Translations under genes and position numbers: made by a program
The notes under the pieces: model-generated
Databases searched by the model: none
The model's input: only the letters and a program-made list of their open reading frames with translations
What the model was told of the DNA's origin: nothing
Shown: piece by piece, positions 61,609-64,000 of the stretch
How positions within the stretch are numbered: position 1 is the stretch's first letter
How the letters are laid out: every line of letters starts with the position of its first letter
From: Cetobacterium_A somerae
GTDB taxonomy: Bacteria > Fusobacteriota > Fusobacteriia > Fusobacteriales > Fusobacteriaceae
Direction: 5' to 3' (one strand)
NCBI RefSeq assembly: GCF_044784365.2
Contig: NZ_CP173062.2
Length of the DNA: 64,000 nt

Positions 61609-62505
61609 CTACTTTAATAACTCATTCTCTATTATTTTATCTATTTTAAACCCATCTAATCCTAAATAATATTCTATTGAATCAGATAAAGCCTCCATTG
61701 GAACAGCTCCTATTATTTCACTTCCAAGAACATTAACTCCGTATCTTTTTGCTTCCATTTTTACAGTTTCAAATACTCTATAAATAGGATTTTTCTTGTA
61801 ATCTTTTATATTCATCGTTACTTGAACAATTCCTTTTTCTTTCATCTCAGCTGGTCCAGCCTGAATAAATCTAAATCCACCACTTGAAAATCTTATAGCC
61901 TTAGATATCTCTTTCGCTATATTTATATCTGTTGTATCTAAATTTATATTAAAAGCTATTAGAGGCATCCTTCCTCCTACTGCAGTTACTCCTGCTGTTG
62001 GATGAGGAGTTCTCTCTCCAAAATCTGGTTTCCATTCTTCTAACTTTAATTTTTCTTTCATTCCTTCGAATTCACCTTTTCTAATAGATGGTAACGAAAC
62101 TCTATTAGGTGCTGTAGCTGATTCCTCATATAAAAATACTGGTACTTTAAACTTTTCCCATATTTTTTCACCTACAATTTTTGAAAGTTCTACACATTCA
62201 GCCATTGTCATATCTTTTATTGGAATAAATGGAATAACATCTGTTGCTCCCATTCTTAAATGCTCTCCTTTTTGAACATTCATATCTATTAATTCTGTAG
62301 CTATTCCAACTGATTCAACTACTGCTGCCACAATATCTTCTGGTTCTCCTATTACAGTAATTACAGTTCTATTATAATCAGCGTCTGGTTCACATCCCAT
62401 AAACTTTATATTTTTATTATTCTTAAAAGGTGCTGCTATTTTTTCTATTTTCTCTAAATCTTTTCCTTCACTATAATTTGGAACACATTGAACTAACTTC
62501 TTCAT
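61609..62505 (-). CDS. ftcD: glutamate formimidoyltransferase
   Basis: A 298-residue enzyme moving the formimino group from formiminoglutamate to tetrahydrofolate. Start at the ATG at 62505 (site GGGGG); a TTG four codons upstream is less likely. N-terminal subdomain: MKKLVQCVPNYSEGKDLEKI, with the catalytic His in LRMGATDVIPFIPI neighbourhood (EHLRMGA). C-terminal subdomain: RFSSGGFRFIQAGPAEM. Its presence shows the folate branch of histidine breakdown, not the formamide branch. Confidence 0.95.
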   Translation of the reverse strand: MKKLVQCVPNYSEGKDLEKIEKIAAPFKNNKNIKFMGCEPDADYNRTVITVIGEPEDIVAAVVESVGIATELIDMNVQKGEHLRMGATDVIPFIPIKDMTMAECVELSKIVGEKIWEKFKVPVFLYEESATAPNRVSLPSIRKGEFEGMKEKLKLEEWKPDFGERTPHPTAGVTAVGGRMPLIAFNINLDTTDINIAKEISKAIRFSSGGFRFIQAGPAEMKEKGIVQVTMNIKDYKKNPIYRVFETVKMEAKRYGVNVLGSEIIGAVPMEALSDSIEYYLGLDGFKIDKIIENELLK

Positions 62506-62517
62506 TTTTACCCCCAA

Positions 62518-64000
62518 CTATATTTTTAATTTGCCCACATTCTCTTCTACTTTTTCCACTATCTTATTAGTTTTAATTAGTTCTTCTACTTTTTCTATAT
62601 CAATATACATAACTCTATCTTTATCATAATATTCGACTATTTCTCTCACTAATGTATGGGCTTCATTTGTTCCTTTACCTAATCTTTTTACATCTCTCAA
62701 ATCAATACCTTGACATGCTGCTAAAATTTCCATTGCAATTACTTTTCTAACATTTCCTAAAATTTCATTGGCTTTTCTAGCAGCTATAGTTCCCATAGAT
62801 ACATGATCCTCTTGATTAGCTGAAGATGGTATTGAATCAACAGATGCAGGATGAGCTAAAACCTTATTTTCTGAAACCAAAGAAGCTGCACTATATTGAA
62901 CAATCATAAATCCTGAGTTAACTCCTCCATTTTCAACTAAAAATGCTGGTAATCCATTATTTAAAGATGGATTAACTAATCTTTCTAATCTTCTTTCAGA
63001 TATATTAGCCATTTCTGCTAAAGCTATTCCTAAAAAATCGAAAGGTAATGCCATCGGTTGTCCATGAAAATTTCCTCCAGATAATACTTCATTTTCTGTT
63101 GGGAAAATTATAGGATTATCTGTAACTGCATTCATTTCAATCTCAACTTTATCTCTTATATAGTTTAAAGCATCTTTACTTGCTCCGTGAACTTGAGGTG
63201 TACATCTAAGTGCATATGGATCTTGTACTCTCAGCTCTCCTTGCTTTGTTATTGATGTACTATTTTTTAAGATTTTATTTACATTTTTAGCTGTATTAAT
63301 TTGTCCTAAATGTCCTCTAACTTCCTGAATTCTTGGATCAAAAGCGCAAATAATTCCATTTAAAGCTTCCATGGATAAACTTGCTGCTACATCTAAATGC
63401 TTCATTAAATTTATTGCATCATACACTGTATGTGCTCCTACAGATGTCATTACCTGCGTTCCATTAATAAGAGCTAGCCCTTCCTTAGAAGATAAACTCT
63501 TAATAGACTTAATCTTTGCTTTTTTTAAGGCTTCTTCTCCAGTATATAATTCTCCTTTATAGTAAGCCTTTCCTAATCCTAACATAACTAAAACCATATG
63601 AGATAATGGTGCTAAATCTCCTGATGCACCTAGTGATCCTTTTTCTGGTATATATGGTGTTACACCTTTATTTATCATTTCCACTAATAAATCTAAAACT
63701 TTTTGACGTATTCCTGAATGACCTTGAATCAAATTATTTACTCTTAAAAGCATTATTCCTCTAACTTGATCTATTGGTAATGGGTTTCCTACACCACATG
63801 CATGGCTTATTATTAAATTTCGTTGTAAAGTTGCAGTTTCCTCTTTGGAAATTATACTATCTGAAAATTTTCCAAATCCTGTTGTTATTCCATAAGATAT
63901 TTTTCCTTCCTCTACATAATCATCAACTAATTTTCTAGCTATAGCAACCTTTTCTTTAGCTTCCTCTGAAATTTTTACCTCGTACCCATTTCTTGTAACA
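62518..64000 (-). CDS. hutH: histidine ammonia-lyase, N-terminus cut by window edge
   Basis: The frame stays open to the right edge; about 494 residues are visible of a family length near 510. It converts L-histidine to urocanate and ammonia. The catalytic MIO group forms from Ala-Ser-Gly in GSLGASGDLAPLSHM. N-terminal family residues VTRNGYEVKIS and YGITTGFGKFSD are visible near the edge, and NQEDHVSMGTIAARKA is in the C-terminal half. First visible gene of the hut operon; hutU (urocanase) is not in the window. Confidence 0.96.
   Translation of the reverse strand, partial: VTRNGYEVKISEEAKEKVAIARKLVDDYVEEGKISYGITTGFGKFSDSIISKEETATLQRNLIISHACGVGNPLPIDQVRGIMLLRVNNLIQGHSGIRQKVLDLLVEMINKGVTPYIPEKGSLGASGDLAPLSHMVLVMLGLGKAYYKGELYTGEEALKKAKIKSIKSLSSKEGLALINGTQVMTSVGAHTVYDAINLMKHLDVAASLSMEALNGIICAFDPRIQEVRGHLGQINTAKNVNKILKNSTSITKQGELRVQDPYALRCTPQVHGASKDALNYIRDKVEIEMNAVTDNPIIFPTENEVLSGGNFHGQPMALPFDFLGIALAEMANISERRLERLVNPSLNNGLPAFLVENGGVNSGFMIVQYSAASLVSENKVLAHPASVDSIPSSANQEDHVSMGTIAARKANEILGNVRKVIAMEILAACQGIDLRDVKRLGKGTNEAHTLVREIVEYYDKDRVMYIDIEKVEELIKTNKIVEKVEENVGKLKI

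Noticed and set aside
1..64000. Prophage, insertion sequence or CRISPR array
   Set aside because: No transposase, integrase, phage structural gene, spaced direct repeats or cas gene is visible on either strand.

Overview
The window is low-GC DNA with dense, mostly minus-strand operons and strong AGGAGG-type ribosome sites. It has the mix expected of an anaerobic diderm of the phylum Fusobacteriota (Cetobacterium/Fusobacterium/Ilyobacter-like): MinCDE, [FeFe] hydrogenase, histidine degradation through formiminoglutamate, PTS-dependent dihydroxyacetone kinase, oligopeptide ABC transporters, a secreted GH2 enzyme, lipoproteins and an outer-membrane barrel. The assignment comes from gene content and protein style, not from a marker gene. 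I see no tRNA, rRNA, CRISPR array, insertion sequence or prophage, and no gene-free stretch above 300 bases.

Layout. 1-4.8 kb: DUF1456 fragment, deoA-deoC-Crp/Fnr operon (deoA frameshifted at its 5' end) and a divergent Crp/Fnr-alcohol dehydrogenase pair. 4.8-6.3 kb: VanZ-like protein and a PAS-GGDEF protein. 6.5-11.5 kb: complete family-5 peptide/nickel ABC transporter. 11.5-13.2 kb: lipoprotein flavin reductase behind a strong promoter with a perfect 14-bp-arm dyad. 13.3-22.5 kb: a Pel-type polysaccharide locus. 22.5-24.7 kb: Fe-S protein and DMT transporter, packed directly upstream of pel. 24.7-26.5 kb: minCDE. 26.7-32.2 kb: secreted beta-galactosidase and BCCT transporter. 32.3-36 kb: siroheme-reductase-like/DUF1858 cluster and dhaKLM. 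36-43.8 kb: sugar-ABC ATPase, galM-ROK regulator divergent from galK-galT, GIY-YIG protein, TSUP transporter. 43.8-49.4 kb: M42 peptidase, orphan peptide-binding lipoprotein, membrane hydrolase, small lipoprotein, TSCPD and Rrf2 proteins. 49.6-55.2 kb: three plus-strand genes with no assigned function (coiled coil; HhH plus sigma-region-4-like; RelE-like domain plus SF1 helicase plus repeats). 55.2-58.6 kb: [FeFe] hydrogenase and DUF4403 protein. 58.7-64 kb: Gfo/Idh oxidoreductase and the hutH-ftcD-hutI-fchA operon, cut by the right edge.

The most unusual system is the Pel-like locus. It carries pelD (with a c-di-GMP I-site motif), pelE, pelF, pelG and a separate deacetylase, but no recognisable pelB or pelC, although the organism seems to be diderm. 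Instead, PelG is fused in frame to a lipoprotein-signal-like segment and a long period-5 Gly/aromatic/Asn repeat domain. An overlapping outer-membrane barrel gene follows. The first gene of the set is a GH114/TM1410-like hydrolase whose two halves look circularly permuted. These parts could form a Fusobacteriota-specific route for carrying the polymer across the outer membrane; this is inference. The second candidate is the coiled-coil / sigma-4-HhH / RelE-helicase cluster.

Metabolic links: DeoC releases acetaldehyde, which the adjacent divergent alcohol dehydrogenase could reduce. The secreted beta-galactosidase could feed galactose to the galM/galK/galT genes. The M42 peptidase and the peptide transporters fit amino-acid fermentation, as does the hut operon.
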